Part shown: positions 24,860-37,381 of the stretch, piece after piece
Layout: every line of letters starts with the position of its first letter
Position numbering within the stretch: the first letter of the stretch is position 1
Source: Saururus chinensis
Taxonomy: Eukaryota > Streptophyta > Magnoliopsida > Piperales > Saururaceae
Length of the DNA stretch: 64,000 nt
Assembly (NCBI GenBank): GCA_035235625.1
Contig: CP141140.1
Location: 8,700,685 to 8,764,684, forward strand
Direction: 5' to 3'
Program-made: the position numbers and the translations under genes
Notes under the pieces: generated by a model
What the model saw: only the letters and a program-made list of their open reading frames with translations
What the model was told of the DNA's origin: nothing
The model's database searches: none

Positions 24860-27800
24860 TACTGGTTTGATTTCGATGTCGAACCTAGATCGAGCTGAAA
24901 CTAATGATGAACAACCGACAAAGATGCAGTTGCTGCAGCAGATTTTACTGCAAATGCAGGAAGTTACAGTGCAATTACAGGCTCTAAGAATGGGAAATTC
25001 CAGAGTGCATTTTAATCAGCCGACTGCTATACCAAGTCAACCCATACCCAATCGATATAGAAATAATCATCAAGGTCGAGGGTTTCAAAGTGATGGAAGT
25101 GGTTCTAGTGAGGAAGATGAACTTCGTACTGCAGCAAATGTGCCAGGTATTCATTCCAATTCAGGTTATTTTAAACCAAAGCTAGAACTACCTATTTTCT
25201 CTAGACAGTTGGATATAGATGAATTTTTGGATTGGTTAATTGAAGTAGAAAATTACTTTTCATGCATGGATGTTCCAGAAGAAATTAAGGTAAAACTGAT
25301 TACCTATAAATTGAAAAAAGGGGCTGCTGCATGGTGGGCACAATTGCAAAATAACCGTTTAGTTTTGGGTAAACATCCAATTATGTCTTGGATAAGGATG
25401 AAGAAGCTAATGAGGGATGTGTATCTTCCTAGTGATTATGAACAAATATTGTTTCAGCAACTCCAACACTGTCAACAGGGTAATACAACAGTGTCTGAAT
25501 ATACAGCTGACTTCCAGAAGTTAATGGTGCGAAATTGTTTGAATGAGTCAGAAAATTAGAAGATTTCCAGATATTTGAATGGGTTGACTCATGAACTTCA
25601 GGAGAAATTGGCTGTGAAACCAATTCTTTCTTTAAATGAAGCTTTTCAGTTAGCTATTAGAAATGAGTCATTAATGTTCAAGTCTGTAAACAGAATGACT
25701 GCTGTTCGAAGGTTTTATCCAGAAGAAAGTTCACAAAATACTTTTATCAGAAACAAAAGTCCTTTCCAGCCACCTGTTTCAGACAGGATTCCAGTTCAGA
25801 AAAAAGAAATTACCAGGAATGAAGGGAGAGTTACCTTTTTAACATGTCCTACTAAACCCTACTCTAAACCAGGACTAGACAAATGCTGGAAATGTCAGAA
25901 ACCTGGTCATTTTTCTCATCAGTGTCCATTAAGGAGAGTGGATAATAATAATGGAATGAAATTGGTTGCATGTAACCATGTTATTCATGAAGAAGAAGGA
26001 CACAGTTCTGAAGATGTTGTTCCAACTGAGGAAGTTTATGGTGATGAAGCTGAGGAAATAGAAGAAGAAACTTCTGTTATGGTGGTACGCAAATTATTAT
26101 GTACTGCTAAAATCAAGGATTCAACTCAGAGGCATGCTTTATTCACTACAACAGGTACAATCAATGGAAAGAAATGCAAAATAGTGATTGATGGTGGGTG
26201 TACTGAAAATATGATTTCAAAGGCAGTATTAAAAGAATTGAATCTTTCTGTTCACAAACATCCAAAACCATATGCTATCGGATGGATCAAGAATGTGGGA
26301 GAGGTAAAAATTTCAGAACAGTGTCTAGTACCATTATCAATTGGAAAAAATTATAAGGATGAAATCTTGTGTGATGTCATAGATATGTCATTGTGTCACT
26401 TGTTATTGGGTAGACCCTGGCAGTTTGATAATCATGCATTTCATGATGGGCATAGAAATACTTATCAGCTAAATCATAAAGGAGTTATTATTACATTTTG
26501 GCCCCAGTAATCAAAACAGGTAACTGTCAAAACACAGAAAGTTGCTAATGAGACCAGTAAATCTTCTGATAAAGCAGATAGCTACAACAATCAGATACAA
26601 AAATCAATATTGTTAGTTCACAATTTATTTGCTACCATGTTTCGAAGTCAACCTTTCTTAGTCCTTATATGCAAAGAAGAAGTTACAATTTCAACTGCTA
26701 TTAAAAAACTGCCTACTGAAATACAAGAGTTATTAAGTCAGTTTTCAACCATAATCAATGATGAAATACCATTGTCTCTGCCTCCTTTACGGGACATTCA
26801 ACATCATATTGATTTAATTCTTGGCTCCAAACTACCCCACTTACCTCATTACCGAATGAGTCCAGCAGAATACAGTGAGTTACAGCGACAGGTTCAGGAC
26901 TTGCTTGATAAAGGTTTAATCAAAGAAAGTTTAAGTCCCATTGTTGTTCCTACTCTATTGGTGCCAAAGAAGGATGGTAGCTGGAGAATGTGTGTGGACA
27001 GTTGAGCAGTAAATAAAATTACTATCAGGTATAGTTTTCCTATACCTCGTTTGGATGATATGTTGGATGTCTTAGCTGGTTCTAAATTTTTTTTTGAAAA
27101 TAGACCTCAGGAGTGGTTATCACCAAATTAGGATGAGACCAGGGGATGAATGGAAGACCGCATTCAAAACAAGAGAAGGACTATACGAATAGCTTGTCAT
27201 GCCATTTGGATTATCCAATGCTCCATCCACTTTTATGAGATTAATGACTCAAGTCCTAAAACCATTTTTGGGAAGGTTTGTTTGTGTATACTTTGACGAC
27301 ATTCTTATTTATAGCTTGGATCGAAAACAACATCTAAATCATCTCAAGTCTGTATTGGAAGTATTGCAACAAAACAGTCTCTATATCAATCTTAAGAAAT
27401 GCTCTTTTCTTACTGACTGTCTTTTGTTTTTGGGTTATATGGTCAGTGCAGAAGGCATACAAGTTGATCAGGATAAAATTAGAGCCATTAAAGACTGGCC
27501 TATTCCAAAATCTGTGAGTGAAGTTCGAAATTTTCATGGGTTGGCTACATTTTATCGAAGATTTATAAAGGGTTTTAGTGCTTTAGCTAGTCCTTTAACA
27601 GATTGCTTAAAGAAAAATAAATTTGTTTGGGACAATAGAACTCAGCAGAGTTTTGATTTACTCAAACAAAAATTAAGTTCTGCACCTATCTTAGCCTTAC
27701 CAGATTTTTCAAAAATTTTCGAAGTGGAATGTGGTTCATCTGCATTAGGCATTGGAGCTGTTTTATCACAGGAGGGACGACCTATTGCTTATTACAGTGC

Positions 27801-29375
27801 TAAATTGAATGAAAATAGACAAAAATGGTCGGCCTACAAACTAGAATTGTATGCATTGGTTCAGACTCTTAAACATTGGAGACACTACCTGGTTTTTAAA
27901 GAGTTTGTACTTCATACAGATCATGATGCTTTGAAATATTCGCAAGGTCAAACCAAGTTGGACAGACTTCATGCTCGTTGGATAAGTGAACTGCAAGAGT
28001 TTACTTTTACAATTAAACACAGATCTGGCATATTAAATAAGGCTGCAGATGCTTTGAGCAGAAGGCACAGTTTACTTACTGTTTTGTCAAATGAGATCTT
28101 TGGTTTTGAGTGTATACGAGATCAATATCAGGAGGATGAATATTTCAGCAAGATTTGGGAGTCTTGTAAACAAAATTCTAAACCATATCAAGACTATCAT
28201 ATTCTGGATGGATATTTGTATAAGGGGAATCAACTCTGCATTCCTTCAGGTTCTTTGCGACTGCAGTTAATTCAGGAAATACATGCTGGAGGTTTGGGAG
28301 GTAATTTTGGAAGGGATAAGACTGTACATTCTTTATGTTCTAGGTATTTTTTGGCCTCATATCAAACGGGATGTGGAACAGTTTCTTTACAACTGCACAG
28401 TCTGTTTGCATCATAAAGGAGGGGCTTCTAATGCAGCTTTATATCAACCTTTACCAGTACCTAATCAGCCTTGGATTGATCTAAGTATGGATTTCATACT
28501 TGGACTGCCACGGACCAAGAAAGGAAATGATTCTATATATGTAGTAGTGGATCGGTTTTCAAAAATGTCTCACTTCATACCTTGTAAACGAACTACTGAT
28601 GCAATTAGTGTGGCTCTGCTTTTTTACAGGGAAGTAATCAGATTGCATGGTGTACCCAAGACTATTACTTCTGATCGTGACAGTAGATTTTTAAGCATGT
28701 TTTGGAAGACACTTTGGCACAGACTTGGCACTAAATCACAGTTTAGCAGCACTTGTCATCCTCAAACGGATGGTCAAACTGAGGTTACAAACAGAACTTT
28801 GGGTACTCTACTTCGATGTTTGTGTGATCAATCTCCAAAACAGTGGGATAGTGTTCTTCCTCAAGCAGAATTTGCTTATAATGCATCCATTCATAAATCT
28901 ACTGGTCGTTCACCTTTTGAAGTTCTATATGGCCGCAATCCTCATCATGTCGTTGATTTGGTTCAATTACCAAAACAACCAGGAGAACATGCCACAGCTG
29001 TGTCAACTGTGGAACTAATGCAGCATATACATCAAACAGTTCATGACTCTTTAATTCAGGCTAATACAAAATACAAGGTTCACGCTGACAAGCATCGCAA
29101 ATTTGTCAAATTAGAAGGAGATTTTGTTATGGTGTATCTCAGTAAGGGTCGCGTTCCTGCTCATTTTGGTCATAAACTTCAACAGAGGAAAATTGGGCCT
29201 TATCGTATTCTTTGGAAGCTGGGAGATAATGCTTTTGTGATTGATATTCCATCTGAATATAATATTTCATCCACATTTAATATTCAGGATCTTACTTTGT
29301 ACAAAGGAAATATGGTGTCTGATCCATCTCTAGCCATTATCACTCGAGGACGAGCTTTGCTAAGCAGGGGAGCAT

Positions 29376-30033
29376 TGATGCAGACAGAGGATAGTGCTAC
29401 TGACAGAGGACATTCTCAGTGACGTTTCGTCAAACGGTTTGTTGTTTCAAATTTCTTAAGGGCAAATCTGTCTTTCACTAATGGGGACTTAATCTTAGCC
29501 GTTGTTTACATCTGACGGTCTCTTTAAAGAGGGACTGTCCATTACTAATGGGAGAACTAATCAGGACTGTTGGATAAATTGGACGAATAGAGATGTGGGG
29601 TATAAAGGACATTGGACTTGATTGTCAGACGGTTAAAATCGTTGGTCGTCTTCAACCTCTGGGAGCTGCGTTTGAAGTTCCAGAAAGTTCGAACACAAAT
29701 CCAGCTGGCTTACATGTCAAAAGACAAATTGAAAACAACATATAAATAGATCATTTTAAATTGCGGGAGGGTCAGTTGTATTTTGAAAATTGTTTTTCCT
29801 CCGCTTAAGAGTTGTTTGCTCTATTTAGTTCTCTGTGTAGAACAGGAAGAACAGTTGTAGCTGTTCTGAAGAATCTCGAGGTTTGAGTTTAATTCCTCGT
29901 TATTCTTGTAATTTTCGTTTGTTGTAATTGATTCCTTGAAGATAGTAAAGAGTTCTACTCCCAAATTTGATATCTCTTAATAGATCCGAGATTTACGGAT
30001 CTGAATTTGTTGAAAGTTAGAACGGCTCTGCCA
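29376..30033 (+). repeat. 3' LTR of the Ty3/Gypsy element
   Basis: 658 bp partner of the 5' LTR, ends ACGGCTCTGCCA followed by the target duplicate GTTAG. It is preceded by a short purine-rich tract (AGCAGGGGAG, about 29363-29372) serving as the plus-strand primer. The end of the Pol reading frame crosses into this LTR, a layout known from CRM-type chromoviruses. Confidence 0.92.
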
Positions 30034-30049
30034 GTTAGCCTATCTTTGA

Positions 30050-31240
30050 TTTTACTGATTTCACAGCATTCCTCTAGAGCCTTTGTTTACGGAAGGCAGT
30101 GCAACCCCAATAGTTTACAATGTTGTCAAGGATCAAGAATAACGAGGGGAGAACAAGATTCATCTGACATTCACCCTGAGGTAGTAAATCTAATTTTACT
30201 TTCTCTATTCCAAATTCCCTTTTGCAGCAACTATAGTCTTCCAGAATAATTTTATGGATTTTTTCTTTGATTTTATGCACATTAGATGTTTGTGAAAATC
30301 CTTATGGAGATATGTTTTGACTGGTTTAATCTTTTATGCATTTGATTAGTTAAATACTTAAACAATGTTAAATAGAATGTGCATTAGGATGATGATTTAG
30401 GATTTTGTTTGAGCCATTTAGGATTTAACAATGATTTGAGTGATGATTTAGGATTTTGTTATCACCATTTAGTATATTATTTGGATGCTCTTCTCATCTT
30501 TTAAATAGTTGCGTCATCAAAAGAAAATTAAGTAATTTTTTAAGACCTAAGTAGATTTTTTTGGTCAAAGTAAATTCTTGAAAGTTGTTTGACTCTTTAG
30601 CTCAATGGCAGAGCAAGTGGGGCACATTTTTTCCCAAGAAGATGGTGGTTCGAGTCCACCAAGAGTCTCTAAGTGCAAATAAAAAATAAAAGGGATTTGT
30701 GCAGATCAGTAGAGCCATTACAATTTGGCATTATACTAGTCATTATACTTTCGTATGTTTAACTATTATTATTTGTCTGAGAAATGATGAAGCAGATTGA
30801 TCCATTAAACTATGTGCAGGTCACTTGAGTTCATGAAAGGACCTGAATACAACAAAAATCTTATTGATACAACAGAAATGATACAACCTTCTACATAGCA
30901 GAAACATTTCACGTTGCTCATTGTCATCCCAAGTTCCTAGTACTGTTATTGAGATCTTTTTATAAACATGTTTTGGGGTTTTTTCTCCCAATTGTGTTTT
31001 TTTTCCTTCTTTTTCAGCAAGAAGTGGGAGTAAAGGTAGCTTTGATCTATCCTCTTTATCAATTATAATCTTTTGGCTTGTCATTTGTAGGTTCCATGAG
31101 TTGTTAGAATATGATTATACAAAGAGGAGTTGCTGCAGAATCTTGGCAGGACACAACGAGTATTGCCGATAGAGTTCTTACTCTGAAATGTAGGCGGAGA
31201 GCTCTAGCCGCAAGGGTGGCAGCTCGCAGCTGAAGGAGAA
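30050..31240 (+). pseudogene. Possible captured host-gene fragments (exon-like blocks)
   Basis: Three blocks look like exons with splice borders. About 30050-30180 ends GACATTCACCCTGAG|GTAGTA and reads ...CQGSRITRGEQDSSDIHPE. About 31019-31035 lies between TTTTTCAG and GTAGCT and reads QEVGVK. About 31090-31230 follows TTTGTAG and reads ...SWQDTTSIADRVLTLKCRRRALAARVAARS then stop. I do not recognise the source gene. The first block directly follows the LTR element, so its left part is absent. These may be cargo picked up by the surrounding inverted-repeat element, or the tail of a destroyed resident gene. Confidence 0.3.
30591..30667 (+). tRNA. tRNA-like sequence (degenerate), copy 1
   Basis: Ends GACTCTT and AAGAGTC form a perfect 7 bp acceptor stem. 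TAGCTCAATGGCAGAGC is a good D-arm/A box, and GGTGGTTCGAGTCCACC a good T-arm/B box. The anticodon arm is abnormal (only a TGGG/CCCA stem with an 11-base loop), so no anticodon can be assigned and a functional tRNA is unlikely. It may be a tRNA relic or the head of a tRNA-derived SINE. A related copy lies at 31852-31937 on the other strand. Confidence 0.35.
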
Positions 31241-31851
31241 CCACTGCATGGAGGCTGACCAAAGTGGGACATACTACCAGATATATTTATGCCTGATTCT
31301 CTTGACACAGCTAGTGCGGGTATTAAAGTTGGGGTGAAGGCAGGAAGCACAGAAAATGCTTCTATTTCAGGAAAAGCTAATTAACTGAGTAGCAGAGAGG
31401 AGCAGAGCTTCTAAGAGGTGGGCAATTTTCTAATCAATTATCGGTAGGTCATCATGATCAAGGTGTTGAACTACCCAGTCAGAAGAGCTAGAAAGATACA
31501 TTGGAAAGAGATCACCAATTGTGAATAGCAAGTGACATGAAGGTTGAAATAGCGGGTAGAGGTTAAGAAAAGTGGCTGTACAGGCCGTTGAGTATAATTT
31601 TCATGAAATAGGCTGCATAAAACTAACAAGTAGACCTCCTTCAAGGGAATAGATAGGTTGGACGATAAAATCTATGTTCTTTTTCTATTTGTGATTAACT
31701 TTCTCGCTATTTATAAATAATTTGTTGTTCTATTAGGTTGTCAATCATATACTAGTTTGAACAACAAAATCTTCTCAACACACTTATGTTTTTCTAAATG
31801 TTTTCACATATATATGCCATGCAAAGAAAACATTTGAGGTACAAGTTCATT

Positions 31852-31937
31852 GGCTTTCGGTGGGTTCGAACCACCATCTCCTTGGAACACAAGTTCTCAA
31901 CATTTCCAAGAGCTCTGCCATTTTGAGCTAGAGAGCC
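31852..31937 (-). tRNA. tRNA-like sequence (degenerate), copy 2
   Basis: On the minus strand GGCTCTC...GAAAGCC pairs at 6 of 7 acceptor positions. TAGCTCAAAATGGCAGAGC gives a D-arm/A box and GGTGGTTCGAACCCACC a perfect T-arm/B box. The middle arm is a long 7 bp stem (CTTGGAA/TTCCAAG) with a 16-base loop, unlike a normal anticodon arm. The shared AGATGGTGGTTCGA block ties it to copy 1. Functional status unknown. Confidence 0.35.
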
Positions 31938-32355
31938 TGGTTGTTATTCTCCTCTACATTAAATTAGAAATGAACAATTTACATGGTGAAAGTATTCCTT
32001 CATGTGATTTGAGCTCAAGAGGAGTACCATGGGTACAACAAAAATATCACAATATACAATCAACAGATGGCATTGATGATGAGTGACACCATTAGGGGCA
32101 CATTCAATCATTGATGGGTAATACCACAAAATCACAGAGTACATGGTTTTTCTACTTGGTTGCTTATTAACAATTTCAAATTAACCGAGATAGAAAAGCA
32201 CAAAGTTAACTAGCTCACAAACAAATAGACGTAATAATTAGAATTAGAATTTCCCAAATGCAATGAAGATCATAAACTTGAGATCAAACACAAGACCTAA
32301 AACATACGTTCATGATACACATAAAATTGATTCCTATCGCAACTGGCAAGTCAAG

Positions 32356-32535
32356 AAATTTTGAAACTAAAACCCATTTTGAATTAGAACTATCCTTAGA
32401 GTCAATCTACCAAAAAAATTTATTTACATGGAACCAAATTTGGACAAATTTTGAAACTAAAACCCATTTTGAATTAGAACTATCCTTAGAGTCAATCTAC
32501 CAAAAAAATTTATTTACATGGAACCAAATCTGGAC
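32356..32535. repeat. Tandem duplication, 90 bp x 2
   Basis: Units 32356-32445 and 32446-32535, each beginning AAATTTTGAAACTAAAACCC and ending GGAACCAAATTTGGAC (second copy ATCTGGAC). They are identical apart from the last bases, so the duplication is very recent. Confidence 0.9.
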
Positions 32536-32619
32536 AGCGATGGCAGAGGGTCACTGGTAAGGGAGATGTTCTACATGCAGAGTGTAGCATGCCCTTTTGT
32601 CAATCTCTAGAATGATTTC

Positions 32620-33292
32620 CATATGGCGTCGGAGAAGTTTCCACATTACAGCTTGCAACCATTTTTCAAGCACTTTTGGTAGAACTGTGAGGTTGGTGTA
32701 AGAGAACGTCCTGTTTATAACAGAGAATGCTTCATCAATCTCACGAGAATCATGTTGAACAACAACTTTGCTACGAAATTCAGACCACTATCACGAGTCT
32801 TTCTCATTTCTATGCTTCTTAAATATGAAAATAATATCCTGCGAACTAGAAGATGACAAAGAGGGGCGAGAGGCAATTGGGGCAGACGAGGAGATTGGGA
32901 AGAGAGGGGCCAACTCTGGCTCTCGTCAGCATGGCACCAGTCGGTTAGGAGATTAGGAGAAGAGGGAGGAGTGTGTGGGGAAGTCGAGCAGCCCAATTTG
33001 GCTCTGGTAGACGATGGCGGAAGAGGGAGGGGCCGGTAGGAGACGGCGGCTGCTGGTAGGCACCGACGGCGAGCTGCTGATGGTTGCCTAGGAGGGATCG
33101 TGTTTGGGAAGTAGGGCATCAAGCTGGGAGGTGAACGAGAGGGGCATTATGGGGATATTAAAAAAATAGTAAGTTAGAATCTCATTGGCTATTCTAAGCG
33201 CCTTTTTTTGACTTTTAGATCCAAATCGGACGGTTAGGATAAGCGTGGCTCATACGGCTCTTCATATAGAGTGGCTCACTGTATCATTCCTC
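32620..33292 (-). repeat. Right inverted-repeat arm
   Basis: Reverse-complement partner of the left arm at 23412. Read on the minus strand from 33292 it runs through the GC-rich CCTCCC/GCAGCCGCC region and the AAAGACTCGTGATAGTGG block, then continues uninterrupted to CAGCTTGCAACC at about 32655. Unlike the left arm it shows no internal inversion, so it probably keeps the original order. It carries the same proline-rich open frame (minus, 33122-32715), which I regard as a repeat-borne frame and not a host gene. Confidence 0.65.
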
Positions 33293-33307
33293 TATAAGTC
33301 TTGTTTA

Positions 33308-33434
33308 TATGAGCTCGGGCTCATATACGCCTACGTAAGCCTGAGCAGTCAGATTTATATCCGCGCGGCCCATAATACTCATGAGTTTAAGCTGTCGGAT
33401 GTAAATTCAACGGCCCATAGAACCCGGGCTCATA
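33308..33434. mobile_element. Palindromic foldback MITE, copy 3 (shortened)
   Basis: Starts TATGAGCTCGGGCTCATA and ends AACCCGGGCTCATATA, with the central CCATAATACTCATGAG block of copies 1 and 2. About 50 bp shorter than copy 1, mainly from the right arm. It sits only 15 bp beyond the right inverted-repeat arm and is followed by a long TA run. Confidence 0.7.
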
Positions 33435-33435
33435 T

Positions 33436-35749
<2,314 letters not shown>

Positions 35750-35750
<1 letters not shown>

Positions 35751-37080
35751 AAGGTGACAAAGGGCCGAAGCAAACTTGGCCCTGGCCCATTGAAGGCCCC
35801 ATGGCTCGGGCCTTGCCCGTTGGAGGCCCACATGAGGGTTGGGCCAGGCCGGGCTCGACCCTCGTCTCCAAAGCCATGTTTGGCATAATTTTAGGGCCTG
35901 AAGGGTCGAGCCTAGGGTTGACCCGATCCATGGTCCTTCTCAATTTTTTTTTTAAATGTATACAAAAACAACATAACATCGTAATTTTATATAATCTTAT
36001 AAATTTACAAAGTTTTAAATATTAGAGAAGTAAAATTTATATTACTAAAATATGAATATATCTCTACTAGGTTGACACCTACTTACCTACTTATTATTTA
36101 TAATTTAATATTAACACACCTCTACAATTCTATTATAAGAGTTTAAAATAAAAAAATATATTTAAACTTTTTAATAAAGTAAAAATTCATCAAAGTCTTC
36201 TTATAGCTCTTTTTTTTTTACAAAAAAACGGAGTTTGTTCTCTCTCTTTTATATCTAGCAAATTCTTTTTCAAAATTATCATCACATAATAAAGAATCAA
36301 TCATCTTATCGGCACACCATAATATTATGATTTCTTATAATTCATAACAAGATTATAACATTAATGAAGTACTCTTCCACCTATATTTAACATCTACAAC
36401 AAATTTTTTATATTTTTTTATCATATTATTTACATAAATATCTAAATTCTTAAAATTTAGATGGAGAAAAACTAATATATACTAATGCGTCTCTAATCTT
36501 TTTTACATGATCTTTAAAAATATTTAAGCCATATTGAACAAATAAATCAATAATATGACAACAACATCTTACATAAAAAAATTTGTTCCACCTAGGGCAC
36601 AATTGTGGTTTAAAAAGGTCAATAAAACTTATAATTTGAAGCATTATTTAAAGTAATAAAAAGAATTATATCATTAATATGATAGTCATGTAGAACTATC
36701 ATTATAGACCTACTAATTACAATTCCATTACAAGGAGATTTTAATAAATTAAGAATAATAATTATTTTATTTAAAACTCAATCATGATAAACATATTGCA
36801 ATTCAAATATATCTTAAATTTTAATTATTAGTCTAAATATATGAAATAATAAATATTTTAAATTATAAAACGAGTTTCAATGAGCTTACTTTTGTACTTC
36901 TTGAAGAGTTTAATATAATTTAACTTAGCTCTATTATATAAAACCTTATCAAAACATGGGTTAAGAGCTTTTTATACAAACCTTTCAAATTTTTTATCAT
37001 CTACGAAAGAGAATGGTCATTCGGCTTGCACAATATATTTAACTAATTCACTTCGATTTGTATTTTTGGTGCATGTGAAA
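35750..37080 (-). mobile_element. Decayed hAT transposon with transposase remnant
   Basis: The left part (35752 AGGTGACAAAGGGCCG..., repeated GGGCC/GGCCC blocks) is a typical hAT terminus. On the minus strand 36644-36450 reads CPRWNKFFYVRCCCHIIDLF followed by VQYGLNIFKDHVKKIRDALVY, which matches the conserved 'RCCCHILNLIVQDGL...IRDSVKY' segment of plant zinc-finger BED/hAT transposases. Only short pieces of frame survive, so the element is inactive. The right end is not clear; the span given is approximate. Confidence 0.55.
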
Positions 37081-37381
37081 GCTAAAAATATATTTATCTT
37101 TTAAAATCATCAAAATAAAAAAAAAACCGAACATAACTTTATTTTACTTTTTTTATTATAAAAATTATTTTTTATTTCTCCCCTCAAACTGCCCTTATAT
37201 GAGAGTAGAGAATAAAAGCGAAGCCAGTGAGAAATCAATGAAACGGAAGAAAGAGCCCTCTCCAAAACTCGTTATCACACAAGTGCGCGCAACGCCAAAA
37301 TGAAAGCATATTCTTCGGCACATACGGACAAACCTGGCACACTCCCTTTCCCCACTTGCCGTCGCTTTCTGCAACGCCACC

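Larger units (their letters stand above)
24182..30033 (+). mobile_element. Ty3/Gypsy LTR retrotransposon (chromovirus, CRM-like), broken
   Basis: Complete in outline: 663 bp and 658 bp LTRs (TG...CA), a 5 bp target duplication GTTAG at 24177-24181 and 30034-30038, and a tRNA-iMet primer site TGGTATCAGAGC at 24848-24859. Parts in order: Gag (about 24870-25950, with a CCHC knuckle CWKCQKPGHFSHQC), aspartic protease (about 26130-26460), reverse transcriptase (about 26700-27650, with YFDDIL), RNase H (about 27700-28080), integrase with HHCC zinc finger and DDE core (about 28250-29100) and a C-terminal tail that runs through the purine tract into the 3' LTR. That overlap and the integrase sequence suggest the CRM clade of chromoviruses. 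LTRs differ at about 8 of 658 positions (~1.2%), an insertion age of roughly half a million years at 1.3e-8 per site per year. The coding region is broken, with about five interruptions; no intact gene set remains. Confidence 0.9.
23412..33292. mobile_element. Possible composite TIR transposon with nested LTR element
   Basis: The sequence GAGGAATGATACAGTGAGCC at 23412 recurs as its reverse complement ending at 33292, and the match continues inward for about 530 bp. TA lies outside both ends (23410-23411 and 33293-33294). Between the copies are a young Ty3/Gypsy element (24182-30033), gene-like fragments (30050-31240), two tRNA-like sequences and a 90 bp duplication. Without the LTR element the unit is about 4 kb. 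The geometry is that of a DNA transposon with long inverted ends (MULE or Tc1/mariner-like), with the TA flanks favouring the latter, but no transposase is recognisable. Two independent insertions in opposite orientation would look alike, and the TA on the left lies in a microsatellite. Confidence 0.35.
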
